This document shows positions 8,915-16,862 of a stretch of 64,000 bases of DNA, one piece after another. Source of the DNA: Ralstonia mannitolilytica (GTDB taxonomy: Bacteria; Pseudomonadota; Gammaproteobacteria; Burkholderiales; Burkholderiaceae); the NCBI RefSeq assembly GCF_905397375.1, contig NZ_CAJPVG010000001.1:930001-994000 (forward strand), given 5' to 3'. Each line of letters begins with the position of its first letter. Within the stretch, counting starts at the first letter, position 1. The position numbers and the translations under genes are program-made. Below the pieces are notes generated by a model. That model saw only the letters and a list, made by a program, of their open reading frames with translations. It had not been told where the DNA came from and made no database searches.

Positions 8915-9313
8915 ATGAACGCCCAACGCACCCCGATCGTCGCCCTGACCGCCGCCCTGATGGCCCTGGCCAGCGTGCCCGCCCTGGCGGCAGACAAGTT
9001 TGACGTGTACACGCAAGGCGCCTCGCAGGTGGGCCAGCGTTTTGACGTGTACTCGGACGGCGCCAAGGCTGGCAGCAAGTTCGACCCGTACACCGAAGGC
9101 GCCAAGGTCGGCGACAAGTTCGACCCGTACACCCAGGGCGCCCTGGCCCGCACCGGCAAGTTCGACACCTACACCGAAGGCGCCAAGGCCGGCAGCAAGT
9201 TCGATCCGTACACGGAAGGCGCGCTCGCCCGTGCCGGCAAGTTCGACACGTACACCGAAGGTGCCAAGGTCGGTGACAAGTTCAACCCGTACACCGACGG
9301 CGCCGTGGCCTGA
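8915..9313 (+). CDS. Exported FDxYT(E/D/Q)GA tandem-repeat protein
   Basis: This is a 132-residue protein with a Sec signal peptide (MNAQRTPIVALTAALMALAS, cleavage after VPALAA) followed only by repeats. The mature chain is eight copies of a 13-15-residue unit with core F-D-x-Y-T/S-x-G-A and a basic linker (e.g. KFDPYTEGAKVGD). It should be periplasmic or secreted and mostly unfolded. GGAG precedes the ATG. A second, shorter protein of the same repeat type heads the metal-efflux operon at 33207, so a role in metal or envelope stress is a reasonable guess, not shown by sequence. It is followed by a strong terminator and is therefore probably monocistronic. Confidence 0.85.
   Translation: MNAQRTPIVALTAALMALASVPALAADKFDVYTQGASQVGQRFDVYSDGAKAGSKFDPYTEGAKVGDKFDPYTQGALARTGKFDTYTEGAKAGSKFDPYTEGALARAGKFDTYTEGAKVGDKFNPYTDGAVA
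8996..9310 (+). repeat. In-frame tandem repeat, eight ~39-45-nt units
   Basis: The coding repeat of the FDxYT protein is also visible in the DNA: blocks such as AAGTTCGACCCGTACACC recur with few changes. Unit length varies in multiples of three, so the array is kept in frame. This is a coding repeat, not a CRISPR. Confidence 0.9.
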
Positions 9314-9332
9314 GCCCGGCTCCTACAGCAAG

Positions 9333-9358
9333 AACGCCCGCTTCCAGCGGGCGTTTTT
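9333..9358 (+). terminator. Rho-independent terminator of the repeat-protein gene
   Basis: AACGCCCGCT (9333-9342) pairs with AGCGGGCGTT (9346-9355) over a TCC loop, followed by a T run. It lies 20 nt behind the stop codon. Confidence 0.9.
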
Positions 9359-9436
9359 GTTTGGCGGCCCGCTTGCATGGTGATTGCGAACCCGGCCGCC
9401 CGGGCCGCGTCTGACTACCATCGTAATCAGGACCCC

Positions 9437-9745
9437 ATGATGATCCGTTCACGCCCTGCGATTCGCTTGTTGCCACACATCGCCCTGGCTGTGGCCGCCG
9501 CCTTGCTGGCGGGCTGCGCCACCGTCACGCCAGGCCCGTTCCAGATCACCGTGCGTGACGCCGATGACACCGTGCTCGAACGCTTCCAGTTCCAGGCCGG
9601 CTCACAGAGCTCGCTGCAGACCGCCCTGATCGGCATGTGTCGGGTCTACCCGGACGCGACCGTCACGGCAGACCAGCTCAATACGCACGAGCGCCTCCAG
9701 GAACGCTGCAACCGCTCGTTTGCGTCGATGCTCGCGCCCTCCTGA
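9437..9745 (+). CDS. Small lipoprotein of unknown function, 102 aa
   Basis: The N-terminus is a lipoprotein signal with lipobox LLAGC (Cys about residue 28). The mature part of about 75 residues starts TVTPGPFQITVRDADDTVLE and contains two further cysteines, which could form a disulfide. I do not recognise the family. The start codon at 9437 follows a CAGGA-like site. It stands alone between the repeat-protein terminator and the DUF1345 gene. Confidence 0.7.
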   Translation: MMIRSRPAIRLLPHIALAVAAALLAGCATVTPGPFQITVRDADDTVLERFQFQAGSQSSLQTALIGMCRVYPDATVTADQLNTHERLQERCNRSFASMLAPS

Positions 9746-9831
9746 TGTGCGGCTGAAGCGGCTACCATGTCGCCTCATCGGCCGGCGCCGTGCCGGCTGC
9801 AAACACCGCATGAACGCGCGCGAGAGGTCAC

Positions 9832-10494
9832 GTGAACCCGCAAGACCCGTCTTCTGAAATCTCCCGGTTTGCCGCGACCCGGCCGCGTCTGCTCACGGCG
9901 CTCGCGCTGGGCGCCGTAGCCGGTGCGATGCTGCCCGCGCAAGGCTGGCTGGCACGCATGCTGCTCGGTTGGGATGTCGCCGTGTGGTCGTATCTGATCC
10001 TGATTTCGGTGATGATGCTGCGCGCCGATCCGCGCCGCATCCGGGCGGTGGCCCGGCGCGAAGACGAGCGCGCGGCCGCGGTCTTGGCCGTGGTATGTCT
10101 TGGCGTGGTCGCCAGCATGGTGGCCATTGCGTTTGAGCTGGCGACGGCAAAGTCAGCGGGGCAGGCGCAGGCGTCGCATTACGCGCTGACCGGCGTGACG
10201 GTGGTCGGCGCATGGCTGATGGTGCCGATGATGTTCACCGTGCACTACGCGCATCTGTATTACCGGACGCCGCATCAGCCGCCGCTGCTGTTTCCCGACC
10301 GCGAACTTGAGCCGAATTACTGGGACTTTTTGTACTTCTCCTTCACGATCGCCGTTGCCAGCCAGACGGCCGACATCGGTATCCGCTCGCGGGCCATGCG
10401 CCGAGCGGTGCTTGGGCAATCACTGCTGTCGTTCTTTTTCAATACGAGCATCCTCGCGCTCTCCATCAACATTGCTGCCGGCCTGTTTTCATGA
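9832..10494 (+). CDS. DUF1345 family integral membrane protein
   Basis: A 220-residue inner-membrane protein with about five predicted helices (residues about 18-35, 42-60, 78-98, 115-135 and 190-215). The segment HYAHLYYR followed by FPDRELEPNYWDFLYFSFTI is characteristic of DUF1345. The GTG start follows GAGAGG by about 5 nt; an upstream ATG at 9810 is in another frame. Its stop overlaps the next gene by 4 nt. Biochemical role unknown. Confidence 0.85.
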   Translation: MNPQDPSSEISRFAATRPRLLTALALGAVAGAMLPAQGWLARMLLGWDVAVWSYLILISVMMLRADPRRIRAVARREDERAAAVLAVVCLGVVASMVAIAFELATAKSAGQAQASHYALTGVTVVGAWLMVPMMFTVHYAHLYYRTPHQPPLLFPDRELEPNYWDFLYFSFTIAVASQTADIGIRSRAMRRAVLGQSLLSFFFNTSILALSINIAAGLFS

Positions 10495-11516
10495 CGATGC
10501 TTCCGCCCCACGCCCATACCCGCACCATTGATGCCGTCAGCTACGCGCTGGTGGCGGCCATGATTGCGGCGGTGCTATGGCTGCACCTGCTGCCGGCGGC
10601 CATTGCGGGCTTCCTGGTGTATTCGCTTGCGCGCAAGCTTGAAGCCCGGCTGCGCGCGCGGCATGCGGTGTCAAAGCGGGCGAAGGCCATCGCGGTGATC
10701 GGCGTGGTCCTGATGGCAGCGCTCATCCTTGCCGGACTGGGCCTTGGAATCGGTCGCCTGGTGGAACACGGGCATGGGCTGGAGGGCATGCTCACGCGTG
10801 TGGCCGACGTGCTCGACAACCTGCGGGAATCGCTGCCCGCAGCGGTGGCGGACTATGTGCCGCTGTCGGTGACGGAGCTGCGCACACGCCTGGTCGAGAT
10901 GCTCAAGGAGCACGGCCACCAGGTATCGACCCTCGGCATCGACGGGCTGCGGGCGAGTGCGCTGACGCTCGTGGGCCTCATCCTGGGCGCCATGGTGGCG
11001 TGGTCGGACACGCCCGACCCGGCGCGCCACAAGCCGCTTGCGGCCGCGCTGATGACCCGGCTTGCCCGGCTGGCGGAGGCCTTTGACGCCGTAGTCTTTG
11101 CGCAGGTGAAAATTTCCGCGCTGAACACTGCGCTCGCGGCGGTCTATCTGCTCGGCGCGGTGCCGCTGTTCGGGCAGCACGTGCCGTATTCCAAGTCGCT
11201 GGTCCTGCTGACCTTTGTCGCAGGGCTGATCCCGGTGGCGGGCAACCTGATCTCGAACACCGCCGTGGTGGTGATGAGTGTGACGGCGTCTCTCGAGCTG
11301 GCGGTGGCATCGCTGATCTTCCTGGTGGTGGTGCACAAGCTCGAGTACTTCGTGAACGCACGCATCATCGGCAGCCGCATCGATGCGCGGGCCTGGGAGC
11401 TGATCCTGGCGCTGATCCTGATGGAGGCGGTGTTTGGCGTGGGCGGCGTGATTGCCGCGCCTGTCTTGTACGCCTACCTGAAGCGCGAGCTGACCGAGGC
11501 CGGGCTGATCGGCTGA
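10491..11516 (+). CDS. AI-2E/PerM family permease
   Basis: A 341-residue polytopic protein of the AI-2E transporter (PerM/YdiK) family, members of which export autoinducer-2 or act as ion antiporters; the substrate cannot be told here. Paired helices at the N-terminus, an amphipathic central region (about residues 90-150), and the conserved late helices are present: TFVAGLIPVAGNLISNTAVV and KLEYFVNARIIGSRIDARAW. It is coupled to the DUF1345 gene by an ATGA overlap, so the two membrane proteins are co-expressed. Confidence 0.85.
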   Translation: MTMLPPHAHTRTIDAVSYALVAAMIAAVLWLHLLPAAIAGFLVYSLARKLEARLRARHAVSKRAKAIAVIGVVLMAALILAGLGLGIGRLVEHGHGLEGMLTRVADVLDNLRESLPAAVADYVPLSVTELRTRLVEMLKEHGHQVSTLGIDGLRASALTLVGLILGAMVAWSDTPDPARHKPLAAALMTRLARLAEAFDAVVFAQVKISALNTALAAVYLLGAVPLFGQHVPYSKSLVLLTFVAGLIPVAGNLISNTAVVVMSVTASLELAVASLIFLVVVHKLEYFVNARIIGSRIDARAWELILALILMEAVFGVGGVIAAPVLYAYLKRELTEAGLIG

Positions 11517-11582
11517 TCCGCACGATAGAGGGTGATGCGCCAGCGCCCCCGCGCTGACGGCATCGGCAGAAAAGGGCGCGCC

Positions 11583-11804
11583 CTACGGGACGAGGGGCGC
11601 GCAATAACCCGCTGACCGAGAGACGTCAGCGAGCCGAGGGTCGGTACACGGGAAGGATGCCGCGGGGGCAGGGCGCATGCCGCTGCCCGTGACATCCACC
11701 GCTTCAGAGGTCACGAAGCAGCAGACGACGCGGTCGTCGAGCAAGGCCTGATAGAAGAGGTCTCCCATCGCGCGGCAAAGCGTTCCCGTTAGCAGGATCA
11801 TCAT
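11583..11804 (-). CDS. Small hypothetical protein, 73 aa
   Basis: The reading frame is supported by a strong purine-rich ribosome site (GGGAGGGGAG) placed directly before the ATG at 11804. The product starts MMILLTGTLCRAMGDLFYQA and has four or more cysteines but no recognised domain. The phrase LLDDRVVCCFVTSEAVDV loosely recalls DUF1488 proteins, though the length and the rest do not fit. It is divergent from fsr and could share its regulatory region. Real expression is uncertain. Confidence 0.45.
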   Translation of the reverse strand: MMILLTGTLCRAMGDLFYQALLDDRVVCCFVTSEAVDVTGSGMRPAPAASFPCTDPRLADVSRSAGYCAPLVP

Positions 11805-12253
11805 GGCTCCCCTCCCATGGTGGCCGATGTACGGCATCGTGGCGTGCCGGTCACGGGCTCGGTTTGCGGAGTCCCGTGCGGGCATGTGCGTGCGCAGCGG
11901 TTCCGTCTTGGCGTCGGCACTGGCGCATGACGCGTCGTGCAGCGCTCCATGCTGGCGAGTATAGAAAGCGTCTCCTGACGGGCCATGCTCCGAACGGAGT
12001 AGCCCCGTGTGCGAAAACGGCTAACAGGCTGGCTGTCTGCCGAGGCAAGCGTGGCGCGGGTTTACGGGCGATCGGTGTGCTGGCGGAGCAGACGGCGTGC
12101 GTAGGCCTGACGCTTCTGCTCCGACAATAAATTGTCCGGTTCGCGCTAATCATTGTCGAATGTGCGGTAACGCGCCTGCACCGTTTAGGCGCAAGATTCG
12201 AGGTCGCAACGCCTCGTTGCCGTCTCGCTTCCACTCTTCACCGCACATCCATC
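11805..12253. other. 449-nt intergenic region between the small ORF and fsr
   Basis: I see no credible gene in this stretch. It separates two divergent genes and contains the AT-rich inverted element at 12122-12158, which is the only clear local drop in GC and the likely fsr promoter/operator. Confidence 0.5.
12122..12158. promoter_or_regulatory. Inverted operator-like element upstream of fsr
   Basis: CGACAATAA (12122-12130) and TCATTGTCG (12150-12158) are inverted and match at 8 of 9 positions. The left copy is also a local near-palindrome, GACAATAAATTGTC. The arms share the core CRACAATAAAT with the element at 8773-8810. It lies about 95-130 nt before the fsr start. Confidence 0.5.
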
Positions 12254-13480
12254 ATGCAAACCACCGCAAACGGCACAGCCGCCTCCGCGCAGGCTGACAA
12301 GACCGGCTTTGGCGTGATCGGCGCCATCAGCTTCGCGCACTTCCTCAACGACATGATGCAGTCGTTGATCCTGGCGATCTATCCGCTGCTCAAGAGCAAC
12401 TTCCAGCTCGACTTCGCCCATATCGGTCTGATCACGCTCGTGTACCAGATCACGGCATCGCTGCTGCAGCCGATGGTCGGGTTGTATACCGACAAGCACC
12501 CGAAGCCGTATTCGCTGGCGGTGGGCATGGGCTTCACGCTGGTGGGGCTGCTGCTGATGTCGATGGCGCCCAACTTCGGGATGCTGCTGCTGGCGGCGGC
12601 GCTGGTGGGCACGGGTTCGTCGATCTTCCACCCGGAGTCGTCGCGCGTGGCGCGCATGGCGTCGGGCGGGCGGCACGGGCTGGCGCAGTCGCTGTTCCAG
12701 GTGGGCGGCAACGTGGGCAGCGCGATGGGGCCGCTGCTGGCCGCGCTCATCATCATGCCGTATGGGCAGCACAGCCTGGCGTGGTTCTCGATTGCGGCGC
12801 TCGTCGCCATCTTTGTGCTGTACCACGTGGGCGGCTGGTACAAGCGCGAGCGTGCGGCTGGCCATGGCCGCAAGGCGGGTGCGCGCGCGCATGCGGCCGT
12901 GAAGCTGTCGGGGGGGCAGGTGGCGTTTGCGATGACGCTGCTGGTGGTGCTGCTGTTCTCCAAGTACTTCTACCTCGCCAGCCTGAACAGCTATTACACG
13001 TTCTACCTGATCACCAAGTTCCAGCTGTCGGCGCAGACGTCGCAGCTGTTCCTGTTCCTCTTCCTGTTCTCGGTGGCGGTGGGCACGATCGTGGGCGGCC
13101 CCATCGGCGACCGCGTCGGCCGCAAGCTGGTGATCTGGGTGTCGATCCTGGGTGTGGCGCCGTTCACGCTGCTGCTGCCGTACGCCAACCTGTTCTGGAC
13201 GGCCGTGCTGACGGTGATCATCGGGCTGGTGCTGGCCTCGGCGTTCTCGGCCATCCTCGTGTATGCGCAGGAGCTGATCCCGGGCAAGGTGGGGATGGTG
13301 TCCGGCCTGTTCTTCGGGTTTGCGTTCGGGCTGGGCGGCATTGGCGCGGCCGTGCTCGGCAAGCTGGCCGATGCGACTGACATCTACTACGTCTATCACC
13401 TGTGCTCGTTCCTGCCGCTGATCGGCCTGCTGACGGTGTTCCTGCCGGACATCGAGCGCAAGCGCCTGCAGGCCGCCTGA
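12254..13480 (+). CDS. fsr: Fosmidomycin resistance-type MFS transporter (Fsr)
   Basis: A 408-residue 12-helix major facilitator of the Fsr group, known for fosmidomycin export in E. coli. Diagnostic stretches are ISFAHFLNDMMQSLILAIYP, the LLQPMVGLYTDKHPKPYSLA loop, SSIFHPESSRVARMASGGRH and, in the second half, GGPIGDRVGRKLVIW. Its natural substrate is unknown. It is preceded by an inverted operator-like element and is convergent with the phosphoribosyltransferase gene, 14 nt away. Confidence 0.92.
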   Translation: MQTTANGTAASAQADKTGFGVIGAISFAHFLNDMMQSLILAIYPLLKSNFQLDFAHIGLITLVYQITASLLQPMVGLYTDKHPKPYSLAVGMGFTLVGLLLMSMAPNFGMLLLAAALVGTGSSIFHPESSRVARMASGGRHGLAQSLFQVGGNVGSAMGPLLAALIIMPYGQHSLAWFSIAALVAIFVLYHVGGWYKRERAAGHGRKAGARAHAAVKLSGGQVAFAMTLLVVLLFSKYFYLASLNSYYTFYLITKFQLSAQTSQLFLFLFLFSVAVGTIVGGPIGDRVGRKLVIWVSILGVAPFTLLLPYANLFWTAVLTVIIGLVLASAFSAILVYAQELIPGKVGMVSGLFFGFAFGLGGIGAAVLGKLADATDIYYVYHLCSFLPLIGLLTVFLPDIERKRLQAA

Positions 13481-13494
13481 ATCCGCACTGAACC

Positions 13495-14184
13495 TCAGTG
13501 GTTGCGCTGCCGCGCATCGGCCAGCAGCGCGATCACTTCACTGTCTTCGGTCTGGTCGAAATTGCGGTAGTACTGGCCGACGGCCTGAAAGCTCGGGTCG
13601 GGCGCCGCGATCAGGCAAACGCCGTCATCGACTTCGGCGCGCAGCGCTTGCCATGTGGTGTCGGGCGCGACCGGCACGGCCAGCGCCAGCCGTGCGGGGC
13701 GTGCGACCCGTACGGCGCCAAGCGCCGCGCGCACCGTCGCGCCGGTGGCAACGCCATCGTCCGTGACGATGACCGTCGCGCCCGCCAAGGGCGTCGGCGT
13801 GACGCCGTAGCGTGCGCGCCGGCGCTCCATCTCGGCCAGCTCCTGCGTCGTCACGGCGTCCAGGTACGCTTGCGTCGGCGCGAGGGTGCGGAGCAGGGCG
13901 GTATTCCATTCCACGTGGGGCGGCATCCCGGCGCCGCAGTCTGCCAGCGCCCCGAGCGCCAGTTCCGGCTGCAACGGCGCCCCGAGTTTGCGCACGAGCA
14001 GCACGCCGAGCACCGCTTGCACGGCCCGCGCGATCGCGTGGCCGACGGGCACGCCGCCACGGGGCAGCGCCAGCACGACGCGCGGCTCGCCCAGCTTGAG
14101 CGAGGCCAGTGCATCGGCCAATTGCCGGCCGGCGTCAAGGCGGTCTCGGAAGGGCGCAGACATGACGGGCGCGGCGTCATGCAA
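13495..14184 (-). CDS. Phosphoribosyltransferase family protein
   Basis: A type I phosphoribosyltransferase fold of 229 residues. It shows the early LALPRGGVPVGHAIARAVQA segment and the PRPP-binding loop TVIVTDDGVATGATVRAALG (about residues 118-137). Proteins of this kind (often annotated as predicted phosphoribosyltransferases) occur next to stress or dienelactone-hydrolase genes; the acceptor base is not known. It overlaps the HdeD-like gene by 8 nt, so the two form one transcription unit. Confidence 0.85.
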   Translation of the reverse strand: MHDAAPVMSAPFRDRLDAGRQLADALASLKLGEPRVVLALPRGGVPVGHAIARAVQAVLGVLLVRKLGAPLQPELALGALADCGAGMPPHVEWNTALLRTLAPTQAYLDAVTTQELAEMERRRARYGVTPTPLAGATVIVTDDGVATGATVRAALGAVRVARPARLALAVPVAPDTTWQALRAEVDDGVCLIAAPDPSFQAVGQYYRNFDQTEDSEVIALLADARQRNH

Positions 14185-14737
14185 ACGCCCGTGCGGATCC
14201 GCTGCGTCCCCAGTTGCGCACCCGCAGCGCGGCCAGGATCAGCGCGATGCCCCACACGATGGCCCATGCGCCGATCCACCACAACACGGCCAGCACGCCG
14301 GCCTCGGGCCCCCACAGCAGCCAGCCGGCCAGCAGCACGCTCGCGATGCCGCCCAGGATCAGCCACCACTCGCCGGCGAGTTCTTCACGCAGGCGCACTG
14401 CCACGACGATCTGCAGTACACCCTGCGCAAGCAGCCATGCGGCGATGTACAGCAACAGGCCCAGCGCCGTCACGGCAGGGTGGATCAGCGTCAGCACACC
14501 GACCGCCACGCCAAGGAGCCCCTGCAGCACCAGCGGCCAGCGGTCATGCGATGGTGTGTGGCTGCCAAACGACGTGGCCAGCAGCAGACACCCTTCGACC
14601 AGCGCATACGCGCCAAACGCCAGCACCAGCGCCGCGAGCGTGGCCGCCGGCACGACAAACGCGCCAACGCCGATCAGCAGCGCACACATGCCGCGCAGCG
14701 CGAGCACCCACCACAGCCTGGAAAGCGTATGCAGCAT
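14177..14737 (-). CDS. HdeD family (DUF308) membrane protein
   Basis: A 186-residue protein with six short hydrophobic helices arranged as three repeats, as in HdeD/DUF308 proteins linked to acid resistance in enterobacteria. It starts MLHTLSRLWWVLALRGMCAL and has the typical WWLILGGIASVLLAG and GIALILAALRVR segments. I prefer ATG 14737 over an in-frame TTG at 14758. It is translationally coupled to the phosphoribosyltransferase gene. A stress role is inferred from the family only. Confidence 0.82.
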   Translation of the reverse strand: MLHTLSRLWWVLALRGMCALLIGVGAFVVPAATLAALVLAFGAYALVEGCLLLATSFGSHTPSHDRWPLVLQGLLGVAVGVLTLIHPAVTALGLLLYIAAWLLAQGVLQIVVAVRLREELAGEWWLILGGIASVLLAGWLLWGPEAGVLAVLWWIGAWAIVWGIALILAALRVRNWGRSGSARAFA

Positions 14738-14895
14738 GAATCGCCCCGTGGAAGCCAACCAGAAAGCGACCGCGCGCCGGAGCGCGGCGAGCGATCGCTG
14801 GTCTTTCCAAGGTAGAGCAACGGGCTGCCAGGCTCAATCGCGGCGTGCGCAGCGGGTGGAGTGGGCGTCGCAATGCGCCCACGCTGGGTGCGGCG

Positions 14896-15522
14896 TCAGG
14901 CGAGCCGCGCCAGGCCAAGCGCCAACCCGAGCCCGATGAGGATCATGCCGATGATGCGATCCACGGTCCGCTGCCGTGCCACGAGGGAGCGCCGCAACGC
15001 GCCAGAGGCAAACACCGTAGCGACCAGCGCAAACCACGCCGCATGCGCCGTCGACATGAACAGCCCGTAGCCGAACTGCGCGGCCAGCGGCGTGCCTGGG
15101 TGAACCAACTGCGTGTATGTGCTGACGACGAAGAGCGTCGTTTTGGGGTTCAGCGCGTTGGTGAAAAAGCCCAGGCGCAGGGCCGCCGCAGTGGACAGCG
15201 CACGAGGCGCCGCAGGCCCGGCTGAATTTTCGCCGGGCAAGGGTGCCGTGGCAGACAGCGTCTTCCAGCCGATCCACACCAGATAGGCGGCGCCCACCAG
15301 CTTGATGCCATGGAGCAGTGCCGGCGCATGGGCAATCAGCAGCCCCACACCGAACATCGTATAGAACACGTGCACCTGCACGCCGAGCGCAATGCCAAGC
15401 GCGCACAGCACGCCGGCACGGCGGCCGTACAGCAGGCTGTTGCGCGTGACCATGGCGAAGTCGGCGCCCGGGCTGATGACGGCCAGAAGTGTGATGACGG
15501 CAACGGCAACGAGTTCGGCCAT
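14896..15522 (-). CDS. LysE/RhtB family amino-acid exporter
   Basis: A 208-residue inner-membrane exporter with about six helices. The opening VAVAVITLLAVISPGADFAM followed by TRNSLLYGRRAG is the hallmark of the LysE/RhtB family, as is KLVGAAYLVWIGWKTL. Such proteins export lysine, homoserine, threonine or related metabolites. It is transcribed away from the LysR gene at 15625, so that regulator probably controls it. Confidence 0.9.
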   Translation of the reverse strand: MAELVAVAVITLLAVISPGADFAMVTRNSLLYGRRAGVLCALGIALGVQVHVFYTMFGVGLLIAHAPALLHGIKLVGAAYLVWIGWKTLSATAPLPGENSAGPAAPRALSTAAALRLGFFTNALNPKTTLFVVSTYTQLVHPGTPLAAQFGYGLFMSTAHAAWFALVATVFASGALRRSLVARQRTVDRIIGMILIGLGLALGLARLA

Positions 15523-15624
15523 GTTGGGCAGCCTGCGCAGAGTCGGGATGCGCAGATTCTGGCCGCGCCGGTGATCGCTGAAAATCGATTTATGATGCCG
15601 TATTTCAGTGATGAAAACTCACAG

Positions 15625-16491
15625 ATGGCACTTCCGCCGCTCAATACCTTGCGTGTGTTCGAAGCCGCCGCGCGGCATGGCAGCTTTGTACGTGCCGCGC
15701 AGGAACTGCATGTCACGCATGGAGCTGTCAGCCGCCAGATACGGCTTCTGGAAGACTCGCTGGGCGTGGCGCTGTTCGCGCGGCGCAACCGTGCCGTCTT
15801 CCTTACGCCGGCCGGCGAGCAGTTGCGCGCGGCGGCTGCCGATGCGTTCTCGATTCTCACGGATAGCATCGACCGGATCGCGCGCCGCGCGGCGTCTTCC
15901 ACGCTGGTGGTTTCCTGCGAGCCGACGCTGGCGATGCGCTGGCTGATCCCCCGTCTGTCGCGCTTCCAGGCACGGCACCCGCACGTGCAGGTGCATCTGT
16001 TTGCCGCCGGCGGTCCCATTGATTTCAAGCGCACCGGCGTCGACGTGGCGGTGCGCCGCAACGATTTCGCGTGGCCCGCGCATGTGCACGCAGCACCGAT
16101 CTGCGACGAATGGATCGGCCCCGTGCACGCGCCGTCAACCGACACCGTGGCGCGACGGCGTCTGCTGCATACCGCTACGCGCCCCGACGCCTGGCAGACC
16201 TGGTGGCGCGTCAGCGGGCTCGCGCGCCCACGCGGCCGCTTGCCCGAGGCGCGCTATGAACACTTCTACCTGAGTCTGCAGGCGGCCCTGGCTGGGCAGG
16301 GCGTTGCGATCGCGTCCAAGCTGATGGCCGGCGACGACCTCAAGGACGGCCGCCTCGTGGCGCCCGAGGGGTTCCGGCGGGATGGCTCCGCATATTGCCT
16401 GCTGGCAGACGCACCGATTGCTCCCGACAGCGCTGCCGGCGCCTGGCTGGCGTGGCTGCGCGAGGAAACAGCGGCAACGCTGGCCGCCTAG
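15625..16491 (+). CDS. LysR-type regulator, GcvA-like
   Basis: A LysR-family transcription factor (288 residues from ATG 15625). The helix-turn-helix is LNTLRVFEAAARHGSFVRAA through HVTHGAVSRQIRLLEDSLGV (residues about 5-52), the form typical of the GcvA subgroup. The effector-binding domain fills the rest. In-frame ATGs at 15592 and 15595 are alternatives; I prefer 15625 because an inverted pair CTGAAA (15578-15583)/TTTCAG (15603-15608), a possible operator, would otherwise lie partly inside the gene. It is divergent from the LysE gene and probably regulates it. Confidence 0.88.
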   Translation: MALPPLNTLRVFEAAARHGSFVRAAQELHVTHGAVSRQIRLLEDSLGVALFARRNRAVFLTPAGEQLRAAAADAFSILTDSIDRIARRAASSTLVVSCEPTLAMRWLIPRLSRFQARHPHVQVHLFAAGGPIDFKRTGVDVAVRRNDFAWPAHVHAAPICDEWIGPVHAPSTDTVARRRLLHTATRPDAWQTWWRVSGLARPRGRLPEARYEHFYLSLQAALAGQGVAIASKLMAGDDLKDGRLVAPEGFRRDGSAYCLLADAPIAPDSAAGAWLAWLREETAATLAA

Positions 16492-16763
16492 ACTGCCGCG
16501 TGGCGGTTTGACCCGCGCAGGATGGCGCGGATGGTCGCGAGATACGACTCGCCCACGGCCCGGTTGAGCGGCCGCGCACGCGTTGCGCGTTTGCGCGGCG
16601 GCGGCGTCAGGCTCAGCGTGCGGCACACCTCCGACGCATACGGCCGCCCGCGCCCGCCCATGCGCATCACGACTTCGCACAAGGCTTGATCGCCCAGGCG
16701 CTCACGCAGCCATGCCACGGTCTGGCGGTCATACTCGTTTTCGATGCGGATCAGGTCGTCCAT
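16488..16763 (-). CDS. Small SOS-regulated protein of unknown function, 91 aa
   Basis: I do not recognise this 91-residue basic protein (MDDLIRIENEYDRQTVAWLR, later RMGGRGRPYASEVCRTLSLT and an Arg-rich tail). The reason to believe in it is its promoter: two perfect LexA-type boxes end 7 nt before the ATG. There is no Shine-Dalgarno, so a very short leader or leaderless mRNA is likely. The first half looks helical and the tail is rich in Arg/Lys, which would suit a DNA- or RNA-binding or partner-modulating role; that is a guess. Its 3' end overlaps the LysR gene by 4 nt. Confidence 0.7.
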   Translation of the reverse strand: MDDLIRIENEYDRQTVAWLRERLGDQALCEVVMRMGGRGRPYASEVCRTLSLTPPPRKRATRARPLNRAVGESYLATIRAILRGSNRHAAV

Positions 16764-16769
16764 GATGGG

Positions 16770-16804
16770 CTGTACAAATTTACAGTTACTGTAAATATAT
16801 ACAG
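16770..16804 (-). promoter_or_regulatory. Two tandem LexA (SOS) boxes
   Basis: CTGTACAAATTTACAG (16770-16785) and CTGTAAATATATACAG (16789-16804) both fit CTGT-N8-ACAG exactly, with AT-rich spacers as in the classic E. coli box. They are 19 nt apart start to start and cover the promoter region of the small gene on the minus strand. The MBL-fold gene downstream on the other side reads toward them, so they serve only the small gene. Confidence 0.85.
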
Positions 16805-16862
16805 TTACCCGCGGATTGCAAGGATGCGTTGCACGCGTGCCGCGCCCCTGCAATCGGGGCCC

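Noticed and set aside
8996..9310. Regular repeats that could be taken for a CRISPR array
   Set aside because: Units are in frame, of varying length, code for FDxYT repeats behind a signal peptide and have no unique spacers.
13486..13500. CACTGA-ACC-TCAGTG hairpin between fsr and the phosphoribosyltransferase gene
   Set aside because: Short, contains the stop codon of the opposite gene and lacks a T run; not convincing as a terminator.
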